Below are positions 44,794-52,083 of a DNA stretch of 52,629 nucleotides, in pieces. The notes beneath the pieces are model-generated. The model was not told the origin of the DNA. It saw only the letters and a program-made list of their open reading frames with translations, and searched no databases. Both the position numbers and the translations under genes were made by a program. The stretch's first letter is position 1; the number at the start of each line of letters is the position of its first letter. The stretch comes from Chloroflexota bacterium (GTDB lineage: Bacteria; Chloroflexota; Anaerolineae; Promineifilales; Promineifilaceae): the NCBI GenBank assembly GCA_029559155.1, contig JAKQCM010000111.1, positions 1-52,629 on the forward strand. The letters are read 5' to 3'.

Positions 44794-44828
44794 CTGGAGA
44801 CTGGAGATTAGAGATTGGAGATTGGAGA
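44794..44828. repeat. Heptamer tandem repeat (five units)
   Basis: Five consecutive 7-base units: CTGGAGA, CTGGAGA, TTAGAGA, TTGGAGA, TTGGAGA. It fills the gap between the MoxR and vWA genes, where the rest of the spacer is C/T-rich (reading CTCCCC...CCGTCTCCC). It resembles the heptanucleotide STRR repeats known from filamentous cyanobacteria. Confidence 0.75.
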
Positions 44829-44880
44829 TTGAACAGTCTCCCCAATCCCCTACTCCTTGTCTCCCTGCCTCACCGTCTCC

Positions 44881-45867
44881 CTAGGCCTCGTCTTCCTCGG
44901 CTTCCGGCGGGCCGTAGCTGGTGTAATCGGTGAGGGTTTTTAGCAGCACGCTGGGGAAAAGAAGCTCATCGGTGAAGGTGGGCCAGGGCTGCGCTTGCTG
45001 GCGGTAGCGTAATTTCATGATTTTTACCCAGTCGATGAGTTCGCTGGTGGAGACTTTTTTGGCGCTTTTGTCATTTTTCATTTTGAGGCGCAGATTGGCA
45101 AAGGCGGCAACGGCCGTTGCCAAAAATGGCTCATCGGCGGCTTCCAATTCCAGGTGCAGGCTCACGATCTCTTGCAACCGTTTCTGACTGGGGAATTTGA
45201 TGTAGTAAAAGAGGCAGCGGCGCAAAAAAGCGGCCGGCAGCTCTTTTTCGGCGTTGCTGGTGATGAAAATGATGGGCGGGTGCTGCGCCGGGACCAGATT
45301 GCCGATAAGCCCGTCCGCATCGGGCGTTTGCTGATTGTCTTTGGCCGGCGGCAGTTCTTGCACCGTAAACGATCTATCTTCCAATTCATGCAGCAAGTCG
45401 TTGGGGAAATCAATGTCCGCTTTGTCGATTTCGTCGATGAGCAGAACGGCGCGTTTGGGGCTGCGAAACGCCTCGCCCAACGGACCCCAGAGAATATACT
45501 CACGCGGGTTGTCGAATTTTTTGGTGATGCGCTCGCGTTCGGCGTCGCTGAGGCTGCGGTTGGCGGCGAGTTGGGCGTCGCGCAGCCGCCCGATGGTGTC
45601 GTAAATATAGAGGCCGTCCTGCGCCCGGCTGGTGGATTTAACCGGCCATTCAAAGTAAGGCAGGTCGAGTTCGTCGGCTACGGCTTTGGCCAAACGGGTT
45701 TTGCCGCAGCCGGGTTCGCCTTTGAGCAGCAACGGCCGTTCCAGATCAATGGCGATATTGACCGCCTCGATTAAATTGGCGTTGGGGATGTAGGGTTCCA
45801 CAAGCACTTCACGGCCGTTGACCATTTTTCGCAGTCGCTGTTTGCCTTCATATTTTAGAGTCGTCAT
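44881..45867 (-). CDS. MoxR-family AAA+ ATPase
   Basis: 328 residues from ATG 45867. This start overlaps the upstream stop as ATGA with GGATGA just ahead; the track's 45879 ATG would add only MDEI. It has Walker A GEPGCGKT (about 50), Walker B VLLIDEIDKA (about 165), sensor 1 IFITSNAEKELP and an arginine-finger region FLRRCLFYYIKFP. The lid domain ends in a very acidic tail (PEAEEDEA). MoxR ATPases form hexameric rings that activate or unfold partner complexes together with vWA proteins. Here the vWA gene is the next one downstream, giving the classical pair. It probably powers assembly or gating of the conflict complex. Confidence 0.92.
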   Translation of the reverse strand: MTTLKYEGKQRLRKMVNGREVLVEPYIPNANLIEAVNIAIDLERPLLLKGEPGCGKTRLAKAVADELDLPYFEWPVKSTSRAQDGLYIYDTIGRLRDAQLAANRSLSDAERERITKKFDNPREYILWGPLGEAFRSPKRAVLLIDEIDKADIDFPNDLLHELEDRSFTVQELPPAKDNQQTPDADGLIGNLVPAQHPPIIFITSNAEKELPAAFLRRCLFYYIKFPSQKRLQEIVSLHLELEAADEPFLATAVAAFANLRLKMKNDKSAKKVSTSELIDWVKIMKLRYRQQAQPWPTFTDELLFPSVLLKTLTDYTSYGPPEAEEDEA

Positions 45868-47822
45868 AATTTCATCCATTTTTTCTGGAGGTCACTCCAT
45901 TCATAATTGCACACACGGCAAAGTTCATCTAAGAGGTAATCGGGCACGCCGTCTTCGGTTTCGTGCAACAGATGGTTGAGCACGGCGTCCAGGGTATTCA
46001 GATTGAGCTTTTCCTGGGCCTGTTCCAGGATAGTGAGGCGGGTACGGCCGTCGCGCAGCCAACCGCGCAGTTCGTTCGGGGGAATTTGCAGAGGCAGAGC
46101 CGGCAAAACAATCGGCGCCAGCGGGTCGGCCAGATCGGCCGGTTGATCTGGCAGGGCGGCCAGCCCTTTGTTGTCGATCATCACCAACAGACACCAGTTG
46201 CCGGAGGCGACGGCCGTTTTGAGTTTGGGCACCAGCGGCTGCCAAAATTCTTGCAGCAGTTTTTGCGGAAACTCCTGGCCCGGAAAACACACATCGTCCA
46301 ATACGATGACCACATCGCGCTCTTGCCAGGCGGCCACCAGACCATGCAAAATATCATCCGGCTCGGCGAGCGGGCTGCCATTGGTTTCCAATTGTTTGCG
46401 CAGCTGCCGCCAAAAAAAGTCGAGCGTGGGCCGATTGAGGCCATTAAAACGGATAGTAATCGGCTTGCAGCGGTCGGTGATGTGCGCGGCGTAATCATCT
46501 TCCAGCTCTTTTTGTACCAGGCGGTTGAGCAGCCAGCGCTGCCCGCAAGCGTCGCTGGGGCCGGTGATGAGGAAGGCGCCGATGCGCGGTTTGTCGAAAA
46601 TATCCAGAAATTTATCGCGCTGCTGGCTGTAATTGAGCGACCAAAGCGCCTCGCGCAGTTTTTGTTCGCCCTGCACGCTGTCTGAGGGCGTGACCTCGGC
46701 GAGGCGGCGTTGGAAGAGACGGCCGTCGGCGACGCGCATGAAGAGGGTGGGGCTGGCGAAATCGTGGGTTTTGTATTGCAAATTGGGGATCAGGCTGATG
46801 GCGCGACGGCCGTCCTGAGCCGCCTGATCGACGGGCATTTCTTCGGCCAGCCGCCGGTAGAAGCGAGAGACAAACCTGGCGGCGGTGAAATCGTTGACGC
46901 GATACTGCATGGCGATGACGACGGGGATGTTTTGCTGCAAAACGCGGGAGGCGACGCCGGCGAAGGCTGTGGTAGCCGACAATCGGCCCGATTCCTGCGC
47001 TTGCAGCACGACCACAGCCGGCCGATATTGGTTGAGCAGGTCGCTGAAATAATCCTCATCCACCCACAAGGCAGCGCCGTTGTTGCCCAGCAGGGCAATT
47101 TCGCCAACGTCACGGCCGTTTTTGGGGGTGAGACGGCCGTGGCCGACGAAGTGGAAAAAGTGGGGCGATTGGCTGAGAAGTTGGTCAATGTTGTCGGGCG
47201 TGGCGGCGGTGACAATGGGCAGCAGTTGGACGCTGCCCGACATTTCTTTGGCCCAACTGTCGATTTCGTTGAGCAGGTTTTGGTAAGCGATGGCCGGTTC
47301 GTCGGCCGGCGCAGCGATAACGACCGCCAGGCGTAATTTTTCGTCTTTGTCGAGGGTGATGGGTTTGGGCGGGAAGCGCTGGCGCGGACGCCGTGAGAAG
47401 ATGACCTGCGCGGCCGTCGACAGCCAAAACGTAGGCAAATTGGAGCCGATGGGAATGCGCATAAATTCCCAGGGCAGGGCGGCGATTTCCGGTAGGGCGG
47501 CTTCGTCGATATCGAGTTCGAGGCGGAGGAGTTGATTTTGGGCGTGAACGGCCGTTTCGTACAGGTTAGCCAGATCGAGGAGCAGGGGCGCGTCGAACAG
47601 GGCCTTAAACAAAGCTTCACCCAGGGCGGGCACGTCGGCGGCGGCGAGTTGCAAGTTTTGGGCAGTGGCAACCAGTTGGTCAATCTGCTGACGCAGTGGG
47701 CCGGCGTAGGTCAATGCGCCTTCGGGTTCTAACAACAACCTTCCATCGGGGTCGCGGATTTCCCCTTTGACCTTGTCCTGGGTGAGGACAGATATACGAA
47801 AGGTGTAGTAGCCCTGAGTCAT
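45864..47822 (-). CDS. CHAT-like protein with inactive STAND (iSTAND) domain
   Basis: 652 residues. The first about 385 residues are a CHAT domain paralogous to the downstream-numbered 47879-49291 protein (YYTFRISV, ALPWEFMRIP, FFHFVGHGRL, ASRVLQQNIPVVIAMQY). The catalytic His of GHG is kept, but the Cys position reads VVLQAQESG instead of NACESG, so proteolysis is not expected. The C-terminal 260 residues have a STAND-like layout with a broken P-loop (LITGPSDACGQRWLLN, no GKT) and a Walker B-like VVIVLDDVCF; this agrees with the inactive STAND domains of bacterial conflict systems. It is probably a sensor or regulator in the complex. No clear ribosome site precedes ATG 47822, which lies 56 bases after the CHAT-EAD gene. 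Confidence 0.78.
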   Translation of the reverse strand: MTQGYYTFRISVLTQDKVKGEIRDPDGRLLLEPEGALTYAGPLRQQIDQLVATAQNLQLAAADVPALGEALFKALFDAPLLLDLANLYETAVHAQNQLLRLELDIDEAALPEIAALPWEFMRIPIGSNLPTFWLSTAAQVIFSRRPRQRFPPKPITLDKDEKLRLAVVIAAPADEPAIAYQNLLNEIDSWAKEMSGSVQLLPIVTAATPDNIDQLLSQSPHFFHFVGHGRLTPKNGRDVGEIALLGNNGAALWVDEDYFSDLLNQYRPAVVVLQAQESGRLSATTAFAGVASRVLQQNIPVVIAMQYRVNDFTAARFVSRFYRRLAEEMPVDQAAQDGRRAISLIPNLQYKTHDFASPTLFMRVADGRLFQRRLAEVTPSDSVQGEQKLREALWSLNYSQQRDKFLDIFDKPRIGAFLITGPSDACGQRWLLNRLVQKELEDDYAAHITDRCKPITIRFNGLNRPTLDFFWRQLRKQLETNGSPLAEPDDILHGLVAAWQERDVVIVLDDVCFPGQEFPQKLLQEFWQPLVPKLKTAVASGNWCLLVMIDNKGLAALPDQPADLADPLAPIVLPALPLQIPPNELRGWLRDGRTRLTILEQAQEKLNLNTLDAVLNHLLHETEDGVPDYLLDELCRVCNYEWSDLQKKWMKL

Positions 47823-47878
47823 AGTTCGTTTGTGAAAGAGAAAACCAGTCAGGTTATCGATTAAAAGTCAGGCTATTT

Positions 47879-49291
47879 TCAGGCCAGGGCTGCTGCCCAA
47901 TCAACGGATTGACGAGCAGTGTATAACCCTTGCCAAAGGTCTGACACTTTGCCGTGACGGCGGCAGTGGTTCGCCAGTTCCTGCGCTTTCAGAGAGATGG
48001 TGCCACCATTCAAATCATCATAATCCACGCCGATAGAGGTGCTAAAGGCGCGTAATTCTTCGTCGGAGAAATTCTCCTTGATTAACCGCCCCAGGCTCGC
48101 TACCTGCGGCAACGTCAGGGTTGCAGGTGCAGGCGGCGTTTTGATCGAAGAACCATTATTTTGAGGTTTGCCGGACCTTGCAAACAAATGCCCATCGGCC
48201 ACGCGCATGAAGAGGACAGGGGTGGCGAAATCGCGCCTTTTGTATTGGGTGTTGAGGGCGACGGCGCGACGGCCGTACTGCGCCGCCATATCCACCGGAT
48301 CCCCTACCGCCAGTTGCTGGTAGAACTTCAGGGCAAAGCGAAGCGCCGTATTATTGGTCACTTCATATTGCATCGCCACCACGACAGGGATATTTTGCTG
48401 GACCACCCGCGAAGCCACGCCCACAAAGGCTTGAGAAGCGGAAAGCGTGCCGCCTTCACAGGCGTGGAGCAGCACCACGCCAGGCCGGAACGTGTTGAAC
48501 AAACCGGCAAAAAATTCGGAATCCACCCAGTCGGATTCGCCCATAATGTCGTCCACAAAAGCTATCTCGGCTTTAGGCGTATGGTTTTCGGTATTGAAAC
48601 GGCCGTGTCCAATAAAATGAAAAATGTGCGGCTTTTTCGCCAGCAAACTATCAACCGTTTCAGCATTTGCCTTAAGCAAAACCGGCAGCAGTTCAAATTT
48701 GTCGCTCTGCTCAGCAGCTAATGTTTTCAGGCTGGCTTCCACTTTATCATAAAGTACCGGGCCTAAATCAGAAGGGGCAGCGACCGCCAGGGCAATGCGC
48801 AATTTCTCGTTTGGGGCCAATTGGATAGGTTTAGCCGGAAACCACTGCGCGCGCCGCCGGGAAAAAACAACTTTGGGGGTTGTCCCTAACCAGAGAACCC
48901 CTAAATTTGCCTTGCTGGGCACACGCATAAACTCCCAGGGCAGGGCAGCTACATCAGGCATAGAAGCTTCGTCAATATCTAGCTCAATGCGCAAAATCCG
49001 ATCTTCCGTAGCCACAACCTGCTGGTAAAAACCAACAAAATCCTGCCGCAGCACATCATCAAACAACGCGTCAAACAGCGCCTCACCCAACGCCTTCACC
49101 GGCTCATCATCCGTCAGGGCATCGGCTTGTGCTTCAATCACTAGTTTGTCGATGGTTTGGCGCAACTCATTGGCATAGCCGAATTTACCTTCCGGATCAC
49201 CCAGGCTTTGATTGTTTAAGTCGCGCTTTTCAACCTTTACCGATCCGTAGTTGGCCAGGCGAATCCGGTATGTGTAGTATGCGTTGCTCAT
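47879..49291 (-). CDS. CHAT (caspase-like) protease with C-terminal effector-associated domain
   Basis: 470 residues. The CHAT domain is intact. The opening segment (YYTYRIRLANYG), ALPWEFMRVP, the catalytic histidine in PHIFHFIGHGRF and the catalytic cysteine in VVLLHACEGGTLS are all in the expected places. CHAT proteases belong to the clan CD caspase-gingipain group and cut target proteins on activation. After a Ser/Pro linker the C-terminus (about 392-455, ENFSDEELRAFSTSIGVDYDDLNGG) matches the four repeats at the end of the 39794-43333 hub, so the protease can probably dock on the hub through like-with-like contacts. It is the only one of the three CHAT domains here with a complete dyad and is therefore the probable executioner. 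Confidence 0.85.
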   Translation of the reverse strand: MSNAYYTYRIRLANYGSVKVEKRDLNNQSLGDPEGKFGYANELRQTIDKLVIEAQADALTDDEPVKALGEALFDALFDDVLRQDFVGFYQQVVATEDRILRIELDIDEASMPDVAALPWEFMRVPSKANLGVLWLGTTPKVVFSRRRAQWFPAKPIQLAPNEKLRIALAVAAPSDLGPVLYDKVEASLKTLAAEQSDKFELLPVLLKANAETVDSLLAKKPHIFHFIGHGRFNTENHTPKAEIAFVDDIMGESDWVDSEFFAGLFNTFRPGVVLLHACEGGTLSASQAFVGVASRVVQQNIPVVVAMQYEVTNNTALRFALKFYQQLAVGDPVDMAAQYGRRAVALNTQYKRRDFATPVLFMRVADGHLFARSGKPQNNGSSIKTPPAPATLTLPQVASLGRLIKENFSDEELRAFSTSIGVDYDDLNGGTISLKAQELANHCRRHGKVSDLWQGLYTARQSVDWAAALA

Positions 49292-49333
49292 TGCTAACTA
49301 AATCCTTGTTGGCTCGATGTTGTATCTATACAG

Positions 49334-49375
49334 GCCCTAAGGGTTTGTTATCGAGAAACCTGATACCCTTAGGGT
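49334..49375. repeat. Intergenic inverted repeat family, copy D
   Basis: CCCTAAGGGT (49335-49344) pairs with ACCCTTAGGG (49364-49373). The core is flanked on the right by TCTTCCCAGAGACACCTG, similar to copy A. It lies between the CHAT-EAD gene and the hypothetical gene upstream. Confidence 0.7.
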
Positions 49376-49397
49376 CTTCCCAGAGACACCTGAATTG

Positions 49398-50285
49398 TTA
49401 CTTTCCCGGCAATGTGATAACCCACTCTTCCCCAGCGCCCCGAGACAGCTTTTGCGCAAGTGCATCCGGGCGATTGAAGAGCTTTTTAAATCCTTCTGAT
49501 AAACGCTCGATGACATTGCCCATATTAGCCGTAAACCAGCTCACTTTTGGCTCCGCCCAGGCCATCCCTTTGAGCGTGATAGAAGTTGTGCCTTTTTTGA
49601 CCTTGAACACCACGCCGAACTTTGTCGATAAAGATTGTTGCAAATCGGCATCCTGAATGTACCAATAACATTCCGAATTCCCGTCGCCATAGGCCGCAAT
49701 TTCAAATTTGCCCAGATCATAAGAGAAATCATTCACAACAATGTACGATTTCATCTCGTTCTTATTGTCTAACCCTGCTTTTACGGCCGCCGGTAAATTA
49801 AGCAGCGCCGCCATTTTTGTAGCGTCCACGCCAACGTTCCAATCCAGGTTCCCATCCAGGCCTAATCGCATACCGCCGCCAAACGCCATCACGTCTTTCC
49901 ACTCGCTATGTGGGAAAATCGTTTGGACAATCGGCTCATGTTCACCTTTTGGTCCAAAATCCAGCTCGCAGGCCAAAGCCTGAAAATGAGCGCCGGGCTG
50001 CGGGCGCAAATCGACGGTAATGGTCATATAGTAAAAATCGTATTCGTTTTGAATTTGTTGTTTGCGGATGCTGCTGAGTTCAAGGCCGGAATCATGCAAT
50101 TCTGCCTCTGTGAGGGCTATCAAGTTATCTCGGGGGTTGCCGAATTGGACTTTGGTTTGTTTTAAGCTGTCGATGCGGTCGGTAATATCCAATTGTTGCC
50201 CACCGGCAAGATGGCTTGCGCCATATAATTCATCGAGCAAATCGTCTGCCTGCTGCAAATCAGGGGAAATAGGTTTATCGGGCAT
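49398..50285 (-). CDS. Hypothetical protein at the head of the conflict operon
   Basis: 295 residues starting at ATG 50285. AGGAG lies 8 bases upstream, whereas the track's longer start (50360) would translate a palindrome-rich leader. I do not recognise the family. It is soluble, with an N-terminal helical region (LQQADDLLDELYGASH, LIALTEAELHDSGLELSSIRKQQIQNEYDFYY) and then a beta-rich domain (TITVDLRPQPGAHFQALACELDFGP, EIAAYGDGNSECYWYIQD, FKVKKGTTSITLKGMAWAEPKVSWF). It could be a target-recognition or structural component. It is separated from the CHAT-EAD gene by about 105 bases holding repeat copy D, so it may be transcribed with the operon or on its own. Confidence 0.7.
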   Translation of the reverse strand: MPDKPISPDLQQADDLLDELYGASHLAGGQQLDITDRIDSLKQTKVQFGNPRDNLIALTEAELHDSGLELSSIRKQQIQNEYDFYYMTITVDLRPQPGAHFQALACELDFGPKGEHEPIVQTIFPHSEWKDVMAFGGGMRLGLDGNLDWNVGVDATKMAALLNLPAAVKAGLDNKNEMKSYIVVNDFSYDLGKFEIAAYGDGNSECYWYIQDADLQQSLSTKFGVVFKVKKGTTSITLKGMAWAEPKVSWFTANMGNVIERLSEGFKKLFNRPDALAQKLSRGAGEEWVITLPGK

Positions 50286-50313
50286 CAGTTTAACTCCTGT
50301 TGAATCAATAAAA

Positions 50314-50357
50314 GAAACGGCCGTTTCCCACCACCATCTCGTTAACGGCCGTTTCCC
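50314..50357. promoter_or_regulatory. Two extended ACGGCCGT palindromes upstream of the hypothetical gene
   Basis: GAAACGGCCGTTTC (14-base perfect palindrome) and AACGGCCGTT lie 30 bases apart in the leader of the 49398-50285 gene. They belong to the window-wide ACGGCCGT set. Paired placement in non-coding DNA is unusual for that set, so a local operator role is possible but unproven. Confidence 0.3.
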
Positions 50358-50399
50358 CACATAAAAACTATCTTAATCAGTTCACCAATCCATTGTCAA

Positions 50400-51140
50400 T
50401 CAGTGCGCCAAAATCTTACTCAAGAACAGCTGCGTGCGTTCATGCTTCGGCGTACCAAAAATCTGGTCCGGTGGGCCAATTTCCACAATCTGGCCGTCAT
50501 CCATAAACACCACCCGGTCCGCCGCCGCCTTCGCAAAGCCCATCTCATGCGTCACCACCACCATCGTCATGCCCGCCTTCGCCAGGTCCAGCATCACATC
50601 CAGCACTTCCTTAATCATCTCCGGGTCCAGCGCGCTCGTCGGCTCATCAAACAGCATGATCTTCGGCTGCATCGCCAGCGAACGGGCAATCGCCACCCGC
50701 TGCTGCTGCCCGCCGGAAAGCTGCCGCGGATACGCCGCCGCCTTCTCCGGAATACCGACGCGTTGCAGTTGTTCCATCGCAATCTTCTCTGCCTCAGCTT
50801 TGCTTCGCTTGCGCACCTTCTCCTGAGCAATCGTCACATTTTGCAGCACCGTCAGATGCGGAAACAAATTAAACTGCTGAAACACCATGCCCACCTCAGC
50901 CCGCACCTCGTTGATATTGGTCTTTTTGTCTTCCAGATGCACGCCGTCAATATAAATACCGCCGCTTGTAGGCGTCTCCAGGTGATTGATGCAGCGCAAA
51001 ACCGTGCTTTTACCCGATCCGCTGGGGCCAACAATCAACACCACTTCACCCCGCTTCAAGCGCAAATCAACCCCTTTTACTGCCTGCACATGACCAAAGT
51101 ATTTATGCAGATCATCAACTACAATAATATCGTCGCTCAT
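50400..51140 (-). CDS. Polar amino-acid ABC transporter ATPase (GlnQ/HisP type)
   Basis: 246 residues from ATG 51140, one base after the permease stop; the track's 51173 start overlaps the permease. It has Walker [11 protein letters not shown]-loop [11 protein letters not shown], signature LSGGQQQR, Walker [13 protein letters not shown] and H-loop VVVTHEM. The [12 protein letters not shown] opening and the [17 protein letters not shown] ending are standard for the polar amino-acid uptake family (glutamine, histidine, arginine and others). It energises import with the permease and binding protein just upstream. It is the last gene of this minus-strand operon. Confidence 0.93.
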   Translation of the reverse strand: MSDDIIVVDDLHKYFGHVQAVKGVDLRLKRGEVVLIVGPSGSGKSTVLRCINHLETPTSGGIYIDGVHLEDKKTNINEVRAEVGMVFQQFNLFPHLTVLQNVTIAQEKVRKRSKAEAEKIAMEQLQRVGIPEKAAAYPRQLSGGQQQRVAIARSLAMQPKIMLFDEPTSALDPEMIKEVLDVMLDLAKAGMTMVVVTHEMGFAKAAADRVVFMDDGQIVEIGPPDQIFGTPKHERTQLFLSKILAH

Positions 51141-51141
51141 C

Positions 51142-51933
51142 TTAACGTGAATCCTTGCCCAGCCGCTGCTCATACCAACGCAAAAGCAAACTCAAGGCGA
51201 TTGTCATAGTCAGATAACAAAACGTCAGCACCAGATAAGATTCCGGAAAACGAAACGTACTGCCAGCGTAAAGGCGAGCGCGCTGCGTCAATTCTCGCAC
51301 TGCCAACACCGATGCCAGCGACGAATCTTTCAGCATCGCAATAAAATCATTACCCAGCGCTGGAGATATATTGCGCACGGCCTGAGGCAAAATAATGAAC
51401 TGCATCGATTGGCGATAATTCATCCCCAATGAACGCGCCGCCTCCATCTGGCCTTTGGAAATCGACTCGATACCGGCGCGAAAAATTTCCGCCAAAAAAG
51501 CGCCATAAATAATTGAAAGGGACAAAATCGCCCGCAGCTCAATCGAAACATTGCGATTATCCACGCCAAACGAATTGCTCACGGCCGGAACCAACACAAA
51601 CGCCAGCGTTAAGATCAATACCAGCGTGGGAACCCCGCGAATAAACTCCACATACGTAATAGCGATATTACGTACCACGGCGTTACTGCTAATCCGCCCC
51701 AAACCCGCCAATAACCCCAAAACCAGCGCAATGGCAAAACCTGCCAGGGTAATGTATAGCGTGATCTGGATACCGGGGATAATAAAAAGAAAGGCTTCTC
51801 TGATGTCCGGGTCAGTAAAGACCAGGATGGCCATGACAATAAGAAATGCAAAAATAGCGACAAGCCAAAAAGGAAACTCTCGCCAATTATCACGCCAGGT
51901 TATATCTGGAATCTGAATATCTGGACCTGCCAT
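51142..51933 (-). CDS. Polar amino-acid ABC transporter permease (HisM/GlnP type)
   Basis: 263 residues. AGGAGG lies 4 bases before ATG 51933 and only 1 base before the adjacent ATG 51936, so I prefer 51933. About five or six transmembrane helices are visible ([57 protein letters not shown] and others). The EAA loop that contacts the ATPase is present ([35 protein letters not shown], given here in part as EAARSLGM and PQAVRN). A single permease gene suggests a homodimeric channel. It is transcribed after the binding-protein gene and before the ATPase. Confidence 0.9.
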   Translation of the reverse strand: MAGPDIQIPDITWRDNWREFPFWLVAIFAFLIVMAILVFTDPDIREAFLFIIPGIQITLYITLAGFAIALVLGLLAGLGRISSNAVVRNIAITYVEFIRGVPTLVLILTLAFVLVPAVSNSFGVDNRNVSIELRAILSLSIIYGAFLAEIFRAGIESISKGQMEAARSLGMNYRQSMQFIILPQAVRNISPALGNDFIAMLKDSSLASVLAVRELTQRARLYAGSTFRFPESYLVLTFCYLTMTIALSLLLRWYEQRLGKDSR

Positions 51934-51960
51934 CATACCTCCTGTTTGTGCGAATTAGAA

Positions 51961-51987
51961 TTTAATACGTGGGTATTAAATAATACC
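51961..51987. promoter_or_regulatory. Two mutually exclusive hairpins before the permease gene
   Basis: TTTAATAC/GTATTAAA (51961-51968/51973-51980) and GGTATT/AATACC (51972-51977/51982-51987) share bases, so only one can form at a time. On the minus strand TATTAT (51985-51980) with TTGTTT (52007-52002) at 16-bp spacing could be a weak internal promoter overlapping them. Confidence 0.35.
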
Positions 51988-52007
51988 TTGAAATGAACAT
52001 AAAACAA

Positions 52008-52040
52008 AGGAGCGTCAGAGTGTTTTACTCTGACGCTCCT
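52008..52040 (-). terminator. Intercistronic hairpin after the binding-protein gene
   Basis: AGGAGCGTCAGAGT and ACTCTGACGCTCCT form a perfect 14-bp stem with a 5-base loop, followed on the minus strand by TTGTTTTATG. It sits between the binding-protein stop and the permease, where partial terminators commonly keep binding protein in excess of permease. Confidence 0.7.
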
Positions 52041-52083
52041 CATCAAATTTAGATTACAGCTAACAGATTACGACGAACTGTCT

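Noticed and set aside
46710-47336. Plus-strand ORF of 208 aa opposite the CHAT-iSTAND gene
   Set aside because: Gly/Asp/Val-rich antisense shadow; the minus frame carries the GHG and LPWEF motifs.
279-50352. ACGGCCGT as a specific transcription-factor operator
   Set aside because: Almost all copies are inside coding sequence with no relation to promoters, so a genome-wide signature is a better explanation.
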